8,431 nucleotides of DNA, taken from the NCBI GenBank assembly GCA_010671965.1, contig JAAHIC010000150.1:1-8431 (forward strand), in the 5' to 3' direction. This DNA is from Leptolyngbya sp. SIO4C5 (lineage in GTDB: Bacteria; Cyanobacteriota; Cyanobacteriia; Phormidesmidales; Phormidesmidaceae). A program made the position numbers and the translations under genes. Of the stretch, positions 1 to 6,508 are shown piece by piece. Each line of letters begins with the position of its first letter. Positions within the stretch are counted from its first letter, which is position 1. The notes beneath the pieces are model-generated. The model was not told the DNA's origin. It did not search any database and saw only the letters and a program-made list of their open reading frames with translations.

Positions 1-52
1 TCTTCAACGCCGCCCTAGAGCAGCGAGTGCTGGTCTAGGGCGGCGTTGAAGA
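1..52. repeat. Perfect 19-bp inverted repeat (long hairpin) at the window edge
   Basis: Bases 1-19 (TCTTCAACGCCGCCCTAGA) are the exact reverse complement of bases 34-52, with a 14-nt loop. The hairpin covers the last codons of the minus-strand gene at 15-707: the right arm encodes IFNAALD, and the stop codon lies inside the left arm. It could be the stem of a transcription terminator for that gene, but any T-run would lie beyond base 1 and cannot be seen. Because the first paired base is base 1 itself, a fold-back artefact at a contig tip is equally plausible. Confidence 0.9.
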
Positions 53-707
53 TGGGATTGGCTGCATCTTGAAACCCTGCTGTTGCAGGTTCTGGTAGTC
101 GTTTGGGACTAGGTGTCTGGGGCTGTATCTTAGATGGCATTGCGGCTGCGCTCTTCTGCAGGCGATCGCCCTTTTTCTCTTTTTTCTCTCGCTTCAGCGC
201 CTGATGGTAGCTACGCAGGCTGCCCGGAGCAATCTTTAGGCTGAAGTCTTTATCGAGCCAGTCTGCAATATGGTCGTAGCTCCATCCGGCTGCAAGATCC
301 TCATCGATAGCCTCTTCTAGCTCAGCAACCAGCTCTCTGAGGTTTTGCCCTCTACGAGTTTTGGCTAGCTCCTTGAGTGCTGCGGCGATCGCGTCAAGCT
401 GCACCTGAGTCACCACCTGCTCTAGCTCAGGATGAGATTTTGCTGGCCGCTTCCCTTTGCCTTTGCCGCTTACCTGGGACTGATAGAAGGCTTCAATGAC
501 CTCCAAGGAGACGACAATATTTTGAGCTGCTAAGGCTTCAATCACGTCCCGGTAGCCATGCCCCTGCTTCAGCATTCGACTGACAGATGGGCGCAGGCTT
601 TTCAGCACATCGGCTACGGTCAAGGGGCGGGGTGTTCTAGCCCGCTGCTTGAGCAGCTGCTTAATTCTCTCGCTGGTCTCTCGGGAGACAAGAATTTGGC
701 GAGCCAT
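15..707 (-). CDS. Probable plasmid transfer accessory DNA-binding protein with duplicated helical motif
   Basis: This 230-aa soluble, strongly basic protein starts at ATG 707, with a weak AGAAG ribosome site 5 nt upstream. I do not recognise a named family with certainty. Residues 5-20 (ILVSRETSERIK) resemble the strand-plus-helix of a ribbon-helix-helix protein. Two segments share one pattern: residues about 38-75 (GYRDVIEALAAQNIVVS) and about 128-168 (GWSYDHIADWLDKDFSLKIA). Both show a leader helix, then G-Y/W-x2-(D)-x-I-x-x-(L/W)-L, a short strand, and a helix ending in a tyrosine. This resembles helix-turn-helix units seen in small mobilisation proteins. A basic GKGKGKRPAK linker separates them, and the C-terminal 60 residues are Lys/Pro-rich and probably disordered. 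It follows the relaxase gene in the same direction after 131 nt, which suggests a relaxosome or oriT-binding role. That role is inferred from context. The last residues lie in a perfect inverted repeat, so the natural C-terminus is uncertain. Confidence 0.7.
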   Translation of the reverse strand: MARQILVSRETSERIKQLLKQRARTPRPLTVADVLKSLRPSVSRMLKQGHGYRDVIEALAAQNIVVSLEVIEAFYQSQVSGKGKGKRPAKSHPELEQVVTQVQLDAIAAALKELAKTRRGQNLRELVAELEEAIDEDLAAGWSYDHIADWLDKDFSLKIAPGSLRSYHQALKREKKEKKGDRLQKSAAAMPSKIQPQTPSPKRLPEPATAGFQDAANPIFNAALDQHSLL

Positions 708-750
708 AAGTCTTCTGGCAGAGAGGGTACTCTAGCTGTAGCGTCTGAGT

Positions 751-765
751 CTCTAAAAATTAGAG
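751..765. promoter_or_regulatory. Small palindrome upstream of the accessory gene (possible operator)
   Basis: CTCTAA-AAA-TTAGAG is a perfect 6-bp dyad with a 3-nt centre, 44 nt before the start codon at 707, in the only AT-rich stretch between the relaxase and accessory genes (708-838). The same 131-nt gap holds two weaker dyads: GTTA-N4-TAAC at 783-794 and ATTTG-N8-CAAAT at 806-823. One could bind a regulator or be part of the transfer origin. No function is shown by the sequence, and short AT-rich dyads arise easily by chance. Confidence 0.3.
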
Positions 766-838
766 CTGATGCACCATATGCAGTTAATACTAACGTACCA
801 TTCAGATTTGTTTCACCACAAATATAATTTTGCTGGTG

Positions 839-2404
839 TTATCGTTCCAGGTGCGGGTTTCTGGATTTAGCCTGGTTCGGTGTTGTCAGTTCTAGCGTTT
901 CTATGACAGGCGTGGAAGGTGTTTTTGTTGGGGACTTTGGTGGACTAGCAGTGGCCCGGTGTTCTGGCTGATCGGTAACTAAGGCAAGCAGGGCTTTCTT
1001 GCCATCTGCCTGTTCCATAACAGCCGCCAGCTGCTGGCTGGGAATGTGCTCCATTCCTTTAACGACCACCAAAGTTTTCTTGTCTAGCCTGACGTGACAG
1101 TCACGCAGTTTGCCTAAAAAGCGATGCAGAGAATAGCTTTTGATAGCCGTTTCGTTTTGCAGTCTCAGCGCAGATTTCCCGGGGGCTATTCCCAGAACCT
1201 GATAGCCCTGGCGTTGCAACCCTGCGGCCTGAGCTATCTGGCTTACGTCAAGTGTGGTCACCGCAGCTTGATGCTGGAGAAACAGCGTGGTGGTGCTGTA
1301 GTGCTGTTCTCCTTGAATCTGCCCTAGGGAGAAAATGTCCGCTTGCGTTAGGCGATGGGTGACGGCTTCCTGCAGAGCCTCAATGTCCAATCCATAGTGA
1401 GGGGCCAGCTCTGCTACCCGGCGCAGCAGGGTGTTTTGACTAAAGCTGCTGCTGCGTTGTAGTAGGTCAGTCACAGCTTTCTCAGCAACTTCTTTCTGGG
1501 CTAATGCGCTCTCTAGCTGAACAAACTTTGGCCTCGGTGATTTGTACCCCAGAGCTTGGCCCATTTCCTGCCAGGCAGCAAACAAGTTTTCCCGGGGCGG
1601 AATGTTGGTTTTGGGCTCTCGGGTATCAAGGGCAGCAACAGCGGCGGCTACTGCGCTGGAGTAGCCTTTTTCTCTAAGTCTCTCTGCGATCGCTTCTCGT
1701 CGTTTTGAGAAGGCTTCTACCAGCTCAAAACTTACACCTTTGAGGTCAAAGAGGGCATCTTTGCCCTGCAGATGAGGTCCGATTTCATAGCCCAGTTGGT
1801 CTCGTAGCTGCTGGGCCAGTTCTGCTCGATAGAGGGCACCAAGCAGCATCTTCTCTTTTAGCAGCTCGCTAATTTGAATCGTGCCGGTGGTGCCATCAGT
1901 CCGACAGCCCAAATTCATTAGCAGGGCGTGGGTATGGAGCTGAGGCTGTAGCTCGCGGCTGGTGGCGTGCTCAAACAGCGCTGCTACCAGCTTTACCGGC
2001 TCTTTATTTACCCCGCCTTTACCCCGGCGGGTAGTGGCTTTTTGTTCTAAAAAGTCGAGGGTTTTTCTCACAGCAGCATTGTGTATGTGCTGGATAGCCG
2101 CTCGTTTTTTCGGCCCAGCTTGCGACCACTCGGTGCTCACGGTTTTCGGGGCGCTGAAGGTATAGTCCCAGCCAATTTCTCGGGTATCAGTCCCAGCATT
2201 TTGCACCAGTTTGAAGCTGCCATCTGGGCTAAAGCCGTCCATAATGTGATGCAGCTCTTCTTTACTGACCTGGCTGGCTAATCCTAGCTGTGTTGCCCCT
2301 GTGCCATGCCACCACCCTGGCGGCTCGCCGCCTTCTAGGTAGTAATCTTCCCGGGCGAGATCAACGTGATAGTCTCGGTTTCTAATCCGTTTTACAGAAA
2401 GCAT
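839..2404 (-). CDS. MobF-family (TrwC/TraA-like) conjugative relaxase with decayed helicase region
   Basis: Relaxases of this family nick plasmid DNA at oriT and stay attached to its 5' end through a tyrosine during conjugation. I place the start at ATG 2404, giving 521 aa, because AGGGGG lies 8 nt upstream; the in-frame GTG at 2413 overlaps that ribosome site. Residues 18-37 carry the paired tyrosines (Y21, Y22) followed by PPGWWHGTGA. Residues 146-159 carry the metal-binding histidine triad H146, H157, H159 in FEHATSR...LHTHALLMN. These are the hallmarks of the TrwC-type domain, roughly residues 1-290. Full MobF proteins usually reach 900 residues or more and include a RecD-like helicase. 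Here a stretch at about 400-482 only echoes that helicase: GYQVLGIAPGKSALRL matches motif Ia and LVVVKGMEH sits where a Walker B DE should be. The P-loop is absent. The C-terminal 40 residues are Pro/Thr-rich. It is probably a relaxase without working helicase activity. Confidence 0.9.
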   Translation of the reverse strand: MLSVKRIRNRDYHVDLAREDYYLEGGEPPGWWHGTGATQLGLASQVSKEELHHIMDGFSPDGSFKLVQNAGTDTREIGWDYTFSAPKTVSTEWSQAGPKKRAAIQHIHNAAVRKTLDFLEQKATTRRGKGGVNKEPVKLVAALFEHATSRELQPQLHTHALLMNLGCRTDGTTGTIQISELLKEKMLLGALYRAELAQQLRDQLGYEIGPHLQGKDALFDLKGVSFELVEAFSKRREAIAERLREKGYSSAVAAAVAALDTREPKTNIPPRENLFAAWQEMGQALGYKSPRPKFVQLESALAQKEVAEKAVTDLLQRSSSFSQNTLLRRVAELAPHYGLDIEALQEAVTHRLTQADIFSLGQIQGEQHYSTTTLFLQHQAAVTTLDVSQIAQAAGLQRQGYQVLGIAPGKSALRLQNETAIKSYSLHRFLGKLRDCHVRLDKKTLVVVKGMEHIPSQQLAAVMEQADGKKALLALVTDQPEHRATASPPKSPTKTPSTPVIETLELTTPNQAKSRNPHLER

Positions 2405-2412
2405 GAGGGGCA

Positions 2413-2418
2413 CCCCCT
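2413..2418 (-). promoter_or_regulatory. Ribosome binding site deciding the relaxase start
   Basis: AGGGGG on the minus strand lies 8 nt before ATG 2404. It overlaps the in-frame GTG at 2413, which therefore cannot use it. The resulting N-terminus MLSVKRIRN also suits TrwC-type relaxases, which begin with a short strand right at the start methionine. Confidence 0.65.
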
Positions 2419-2519
2419 GAAAGGCTACGGGGCTGGGGTTGCGATTCGTTCTTCTCGGTAAACGCTTGCGGCTGCGGCGCTGTGACCTGCGCTGGCTGCC
2501 TTATTGTAGCGAGTTTAGG

Positions 2520-2548
2520 CTGCACCCTGGCGCTGCTGCTGGGTGCAG
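2520..2548. terminator. Hairpin after the CRISPR accessory operon (possible terminator)
   Basis: CTGCACCC at 2520-2527 pairs with GGGTGCAG at 2541-2548 across a 13-nt loop. It begins 16 nt after the stop codon of the HD gene in transcription order, where the operon should end. No T-run follows on the minus strand (CCTAAACTC comes next), so it is not a classical intrinsic terminator. It could instead be RNA structure ahead of the relaxase gene or part of a transfer origin. Confidence 0.35.
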
Positions 2549-2563
2549 TAGGTGTGGAAGTTG

Positions 2564-3160
2564 CTAATTACCTAAGACAACCATTTTCTCTAATGCAGCT
2601 ACGTTTTGTTTGAGTTCGACGAGCATCTGGCGTTGAGACTGAGCATTGAGACTCTCGATCAGCCGCCGATAAAACCAGAGATAGTCTAGCGGCTGGCCTG
2701 AAAACTGCGACCAAATAGCATTGCCAAACTGCTGCCAGTTGACTAACAGCGATCGCAGATTATGCAGCTTATCTGCCAGAATGATGCGCTGTGCCGGTGC
2801 AGAAACGTGTTGCACCTGATTCAGGTAGCTCAGTTTGTGGTCTCGCCAGCTCTGCTGAGGCTGCCTTTGAGGTTCTGTGCAGGCATCAACCAGAGCCAGA
2901 ATAAATTCACCGTAGCGGTGGCGAATCTGAATGCGAATCGGCTCGCCTCCCTGGTCTTCTACGGCATCGTGCAAGAGTGCTGCGATCGCTTCGTCTTCAC
3001 TGCCGCCATCTTCCAGGACAAGAGCAGCAACGCTCATGAGATGCGCCATATAGGGAACGGGCTGCACTTTGCGGCATTGATGACGGTGGAGGCTAAGGGT
3101 GTAAGCAAAGGCATCAGCAAAGCGATTGGAGAGGATAACAGGCTGGCGGTTACAGGCCAT
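2564..3160 (-). CDS. HD-domain nucleotide hydrolase, RelA/SpoT (MESH1)-like
   Basis: With ATG 3160 as start the product is 198 aa; a TTG at 3169 would add three residues but is a weaker start. Metal-ligand motifs of an HD hydrolase are all present: H40 in PVPYMAHLMSV, H64-D65 followed by E68-D69 in LLHDAVEDQGG, and D130 in LADKLHNLRSLL. The HRHQCRK...PYMAH opening, the HDxxED signature and the ADKLHN motif match the hydrolase half of RelA/SpoT enzymes, which remove pyrophosphate from (p)ppGpp; no synthetase domain follows. Its first 11 nt overlap the end of the WYL-type CRISPR gene, so the two are likely translated together and it is the last gene of the CRISPR accessory operon. The substrate is unknown. 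An alarmone is the family precedent; a role on CRISPR-made nucleotides or their breakdown products would be inference from context. Confidence 0.85.
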   Translation of the reverse strand: MACNRQPVILSNRFADAFAYTLSLHRHQCRKVQPVPYMAHLMSVAALVLEDGGSEDEAIAALLHDAVEDQGGEPIRIQIRHRYGEFILALVDACTEPQRQPQQSWRDHKLSYLNQVQHVSAPAQRIILADKLHNLRSLLVNWQQFGNAIWSQFSGQPLDYLWFYRRLIESLNAQSQRQMLVELKQNVAALEKMVVLGN

Positions 3161-4565
3161 AGAATTCAATTTCTTTTTTAATTTCGGTGATCATGCGCTG
3201 GCGTAAGTCCCAGGGCAGGAGAACTTCGACATGGGGTCGCCAAGCCCGGAGGCGCTGCCGCACATTGGGGTCATTCTGGCGATACTGAGCTTCGTAGTAA
3301 GCATCGTGCTGAGAGCGATCGCGCCATAGGGCCAGCATTTCTTGCTGGGGCTGGCCGCTGAGGTGCTGCTGCAGACGCTGAGCGACTTGCTGATAGCTAA
3401 TCTGGGTGAAGGTGCTATGGCGTAAGGTGTCTTGGATATAGCGTCGGTTCCACTCGCTGTCAAAGCGCAGCAGCAGTCGCTGGCTGGGCTGATAGTAGTC
3501 AAAGCCCCAGGCGTCTGCCATTGCGGTTTCAATATCGTCTGGAGTGGGTAAGGTTTGGCGGAGGTATCGCTGCTGCAGGTCAGCCGGAATGTCCGCTTGG
3601 TTCCAATCGAGGATTTCAATTGCTTCAATCCGGTCCAAGCGGTAGTTGCGCCAGTCGAGAGCATTTGAGGGCTGATGCGGAACTTGGCCGTAGGCGCAGA
3701 GGTAAGGACCTCGGCGGTAGTAGTAGATGCAGACGGGATAGACGAGTAGCGGGTGGGCATGGGTTTCGCCTGCCCTCTGGTAGCTTAAGCGAACTGGCGG
3801 AACGGGATGCTGCTGCCAGAGTTCGGCCAGAAGTGCTTGCCAGTCATCTACTTTGTCTAGCTTTTGATGGGCAATCACGTAGTCTACATGGACAAAGAAG
3901 CGGCGATCGCGGCCCAGAGGACGTGAGAGATTTTCAGCGATCGCGGCCAGATCTGGCTGGGTCAAGAAGCCAAGTTCTTGATAGGAAGCCAGAGATAACT
4001 TTTCGGCTTGGGCAGGATAGTCAGGCCATGTGGTGACTTTAGAAAACTGATTTCCTTTTGGCTGTAACCAGTGAATATCTGCCAGGAGCCGCAGGTCTCC
4101 ATAGAGGGTGCGACGGGTAAAGCCAAAGAGGCGAGCTTCCAGTAAAGTCTCGAAATTGGCCGGAAGCTGATTGTGATCGCTCAGCGCTTGGCGAAAGGTC
4201 TGAATCTGCTGGGTAAGCTCGGATCGGGCGCTGGTAGTTGTTAGCTGCTGTTCCCATTGGGGCTGAGATAGCTTCAAGTCAGATGTAAACAGCCAGGCGA
4301 CTGTGGTTTTGGCGCAGGGGCAGTCAGGATCATGGAGCTGCGGTTTTTGATCTTGACTAGGATGGCTGGGGGTAAAGAAGCGATCGCGCCAGTCAGGATA
4401 GCTAAAGGCACTCGGCAGCGTTAGCTGCTCATCTTCGGGACCATAGAGCAGACGCAGCCAAACCCAGAGGCGCACTGCCTGCAGCAGATTTTGTCGCAGT
4501 GAGCCACGGGCTAGCCACTGCAGAAGCGGTACGGTGGGAGCTGCTTGCCAAATGCGATCGCTCAC
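3150..4565 (-). CDS. TIGR03985-type CRISPR-associated WYL-domain protein, probable transcription regulator
   Basis: This 471-aa protein starts at GTG 4565, supported by GAGG 7 nt upstream. I recognise it as the TIGR03985 family, known from cyanobacterial type III CRISPR loci. In order: a long helical N-terminus with a DPDCPCAK cysteine cluster (79-86); a winged-helix-like segment around 145-167 (FTRRTLYGDLRLL); a WYL-like core at about 255-320 (PVRLSYQRAGE, HPLLVYPVCIYYYRRGPYLCAYG, YRLDRIEAIEIL); and a C-terminal extension at 360-465 resembling the WCX domain (LLLRFDSEW...VEVLLPWDLRQRM). WYL domains bind nucleic acid or nucleotide ligands and often control defence genes; Sll7009 of Synechocystis, which represses a CRISPR array, is a known example. 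It follows the CARF gene by 9 nt and overlaps the HD gene by 11 nt. It could act at the dyad upstream of csx3, which is inference. Confidence 0.88.
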   Translation of the reverse strand: MSDRIWQAAPTVPLLQWLARGSLRQNLLQAVRLWVWLRLLYGPEDEQLTLPSAFSYPDWRDRFFTPSHPSQDQKPQLHDPDCPCAKTTVAWLFTSDLKLSQPQWEQQLTTTSARSELTQQIQTFRQALSDHNQLPANFETLLEARLFGFTRRTLYGDLRLLADIHWLQPKGNQFSKVTTWPDYPAQAEKLSLASYQELGFLTQPDLAAIAENLSRPLGRDRRFFVHVDYVIAHQKLDKVDDWQALLAELWQQHPVPPVRLSYQRAGETHAHPLLVYPVCIYYYRRGPYLCAYGQVPHQPSNALDWRNYRLDRIEAIEILDWNQADIPADLQQRYLRQTLPTPDDIETAMADAWGFDYYQPSQRLLLRFDSEWNRRYIQDTLRHSTFTQISYQQVAQRLQQHLSGQPQQEMLALWRDRSQHDAYYEAQYRQNDPNVRQRLRAWRPHVEVLLPWDLRQRMITEIKKEIEFYGL

Positions 4566-4572
4566 TTAATAG

Positions 4573-4576
4573 CCTC
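4573..4576 (-). promoter_or_regulatory. Ribosome binding site overlapping the CARF stop codon
   Basis: GAGG lies 7 nt before GTG 4565 and shares bases with the TGA of the CARF gene (CTGTGAGGCTATTAAGTG). It supports the GTG start and suggests translational coupling between the two genes. Confidence 0.7.
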
Positions 4577-5558
4577 ACAGAGTGGTTTCATGCAGCCACT
4601 CCCAAGTTTTTGCTTCAGCAACGATATTAGTCGAGCTAGAGGTCAGAATGTTCTCAAAATGAATGAGTTGATCGAGCGCTTGTAATTCTTCATCTAAAAA
4701 ACGCTGGCCTTCTGACGTAATCTTGACCTGGTCTGTATCAGGCTCATAATGGGTATAGCCCAGGCTATAAAGCTGTAAAAGATACTGACGTCTAAAGACT
4801 TCAGAAGTTAGTCCTGAAAATTGGGGCTGATGGCAAAGTCTAGAGAACAAATTCTCAGTTGCGATCGCCTGATTGAGTCTGTCTAACTCTATCAAGACCT
4901 CATAAAATTGCAGGGCATCGACGGTCGTTTTAATAAAGGGCAGCACTCTAAAATAACCATCAGCATTGGGATTCACCTTTATCTGTGAGGGGATCCGAAT
5001 GAGCTTTTGATAGGCTTTGCGCTGCGAAATGAGATAACGCTTGGTCGATTTACCAGTCAGCTCAGACATGCTCAAAAGCGCTAAGCCCAGGCTATTAGAT
5101 CCTCCCGTTAAGTTGCACCAAATTTCTTTGCCTTGCTTATTGGGCTGACTGTAGCGATAGGTAACCTTAATAATTTTCTCAAAACAGTCCTGATAGTTAT
5201 CGATGTCAACCTCGCACCAGATAAGCTTACGTCCAATATCGGGATCGGTATGCTGCCAAACCTGCTGTAAAACAGTTTCGATTTCGGTGCGAACCGGACC
5301 GGGTTTGTCGTTGCCTTGATAGGGAAAAGCAATGAGCGTTCTTTCAATAACTTCTTTGCTAGTGAATAGAACGAGTGCCTCGATTTTGCCGCGCTGAGTT
5401 TCGGCGTGATTAATGCCACCGCTGCCACTGAAGAGTCTGTGGGTATTTGCTGAAGCCGTGCCTGCTTCGATTTGGCTGAGAGCTGTTTCAATGTAGTTCA
5501 CAGCGCAGGTGACGGCTCCTACCGATTTACCTACGCCCATAAAGTGAAAGGTGCCCAT
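4575..5558 (-). CDS. CARF-domain protein with C-terminal winged helix, no nuclease motif
   Basis: This 327-aa protein starts at ATG 5558, with GAGG 10 nt upstream inside the end of the preceding gene. The Rossmann-like CARF fold is signalled by the N-terminal strand and loop FHFMGVGKSVGAV (4-16) and by the ligand-loop signature NLTGGSNSLGLAL (149-161), close to the NLTGGT motif of Csm6/Csx1-type sensors of cyclic oligoadenylate. Residues about 235-296 (ENLFSRLCHQPQFSGL, then YLLQLYSLGYTHYEP, then VKITSEGQRFLDEEL) look like a winged helix. I find no HEPN RX4-6H motif and no PD-(D/E)XK-type cluster. It is therefore more like a ligand-controlled regulator (Csa3-like logic) than an RNase effector, although a cryptic ring-nuclease activity, known for some CARF proteins, cannot be excluded. 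It sits 5 nt after csx3-ATPase and 9 nt before the WYL gene. Confidence 0.85.
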   Translation of the reverse strand: MGTFHFMGVGKSVGAVTCAVNYIETALSQIEAGTASANTHRLFSGSGGINHAETQRGKIEALVLFTSKEVIERTLIAFPYQGNDKPGPVRTEIETVLQQVWQHTDPDIGRKLIWCEVDIDNYQDCFEKIIKVTYRYSQPNKQGKEIWCNLTGGSNSLGLALLSMSELTGKSTKRYLISQRKAYQKLIRIPSQIKVNPNADGYFRVLPFIKTTVDALQFYEVLIELDRLNQAIATENLFSRLCHQPQFSGLTSEVFRRQYLLQLYSLGYTHYEPDTDQVKITSEGQRFLDEELQALDQLIHFENILTSSSTNIVAEAKTWEWLHETTL

Positions 5559-5563
5559 ATTGG

Positions 5564-6508
5564 CTAAGCCTCATAGTTTGAAGGAGCTAGAGCAGATTCA
5601 ACCGCTGTCAGCAAACAGTCGCGAATATGGGCGGTTTCACCTGTGAGCCAGGGACCGGCTACGATTTCTAGAAAGGGCTGGGTTTGCAGAATTTCTAAAC
5701 GGGAGTCTAAGACGCTGTGAATGACGGCAAGGGGCTTGAGGTGGGGCTGACAGAGGCGATGCCAGCCGTCAATTTTTTCAGGTAGGCGACTGATGATGAT
5801 GTAGTGACTGCACTGCTGAACTAACGGTTCTTTTTCCTGCTGGGGCAGGCCGCCCACATCTACGAGCAGTCGATCTACGAGGATACGTAGGTTGGCGATC
5901 GCGCTGGCATGGTACTTGAAGTAGCTGGGAATCAGCTTGGCGGTTTCGGGGTCTTCGTGGATGCGGAATTCGTTGAGCCGCACCAGTTGATCAACCATGT
6001 CGGCGTTGGCGGTTTCGTAGACCCAGTTACCTTCGCCGTCCCAACTGGCGCGGTGCAGATAGTGTTTGCGCTGAGGATGCTGGGCAATCAGGCGGCGGCG
6101 CAGGGCGTTGGCGAAGACGCTTTTGCCACTGTTGGGCGGGCCGCCGATGAGGATGGCGGGACAAGCAGTGCGGCGGGGCTGCAGTTTCAGGGTATCGCCA
6201 ATGTTTGGTGAGGCGACGCGGCTATGAATCACAATGACGCTACCGCTACGGGCATCGTAGCAGCCGAGCCAGGGGGCAGCGTGGTAGTGATGAATTAGGG
6301 TGCTGTAGAGCCAGATGGGGGCTTGGCCGTACAGCACTAGTCCTTGGGTTAGGTCTAAATTGGGGGGCAGGTGGAGGTCTGAGAGGCTGCTGGGCGAAAT
6401 CAGGCTTTGGGGACGGGGCAGGTTGATAATCAGGGCTTGAACCTGCATATCTGCTAAGGGCAGAGTGGTGAGTTCAAGCTGGATAGGGGGGAGGTTAAAG
6501 GGCGGCAT
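5564..6508 (-). CDS. csx3: Csx3-P-loop ATPase fusion protein (Csx3-AAA)
   Basis: The start is set at ATG 6508 (314 aa). An upstream in-frame codon at 6625 would add 39 Pro/Ser-rich residues read out of frame from inside the preceding csx3 gene. The chosen start overlaps csx3 by 14 nt (ATGCCGCCCTTTAA). Residues about 8-110 form a Csx3 domain: GLVLYGQAPIWLYSTLIHHYH, then CYDARSGSVIVIHSR with D85, R87 and H95 at the positions of the Csx3 D-x-R and H. Residues 118-300 form a P-loop domain with Walker A GPPNSGKS (123-130) and a probable Walker B LLVDVGG (214-220). Csx3 (Crn3) proteins are ring nucleases that cut cyclic tetra-adenylate. The role of the fused ATPase is not something I can state. The DPR of ordinary Csx3 is DAR here, and the chain between it and the histidine is shorter than in the neighbouring paralogue, so the activities may differ. 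Confidence 0.9.
   Translation of the reverse strand: MPPFNLPPIQLELTTLPLADMQVQALIINLPRPQSLISPSSLSDLHLPPNLDLTQGLVLYGQAPIWLYSTLIHHYHAAPWLGCYDARSGSVIVIHSRVASPNIGDTLKLQPRRTACPAILIGGPPNSGKSVFANALRRRLIAQHPQRKHYLHRASWDGEGNWVYETANADMVDQLVRLNEFRIHEDPETAKLIPSYFKYHASAIANLRILVDRLLVDVGGLPQQEKEPLVQQCSHYIIISRLPEKIDGWHRLCQPHLKPLAVIHSVLDSRLEILQTQPFLEIVAGPWLTGETAHIRDCLLTAVESALAPSNYEA

Larger units (their letters stand above)
2382..2567 (-). pseudogene. Open 61-codon Pro/Gln-rich tail of a lost gene upstream of the relaxase
   Basis: One minus-strand frame stays open from just after a TAA at 2568-2570 to a TAG at 2382-2384. It reads TSTPTAPSSSARVQPKLA, then a Q/P-rich stretch (PAQVTAPQPQ, ESQPQPRS), and ends AFCKTD. 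It has no ATG and no ribosome site; a GTG at 2525 would give only 47 aa. Its stop falls 23 nt inside the relaxase gene, an overlap typical of adjacent genes in a transfer operon. In MobF systems such as R388 the coupling protein gene sits just before the relaxase, and such proteins often have low-complexity tails. I infer that this may be the severed 3' end of such a gene, cut where the HD gene now ends. A chance open frame remains possible. Confidence 0.35.

Noticed and set aside
2405..2563. Transfer origin (oriT) upstream of the relaxase
   Set aside because: Position is suitable and a hairpin exists at 2520-2548, but I see no nic-site motif I can match, so I do not annotate it as oriT.
3191..3760. 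189-aa minus-strand frame, shifted within the WYL gene
   Set aside because: It is Ser/Thr/Ala-rich with no recognisable motif and lies wholly inside the WYL gene.
3521..4036. 171-aa plus-strand frame opposite the WYL gene
   Set aside because: It is an antisense shadow with Arg/Gly-rich composition; the minus-strand gene has clear domain motifs and a ribosome site.
4575..5558. HEPN RNase motif in the CARF protein
   Set aside because: I looked for R-x4-6-H in all residues and found none; FSRLCH has the wrong spacing.
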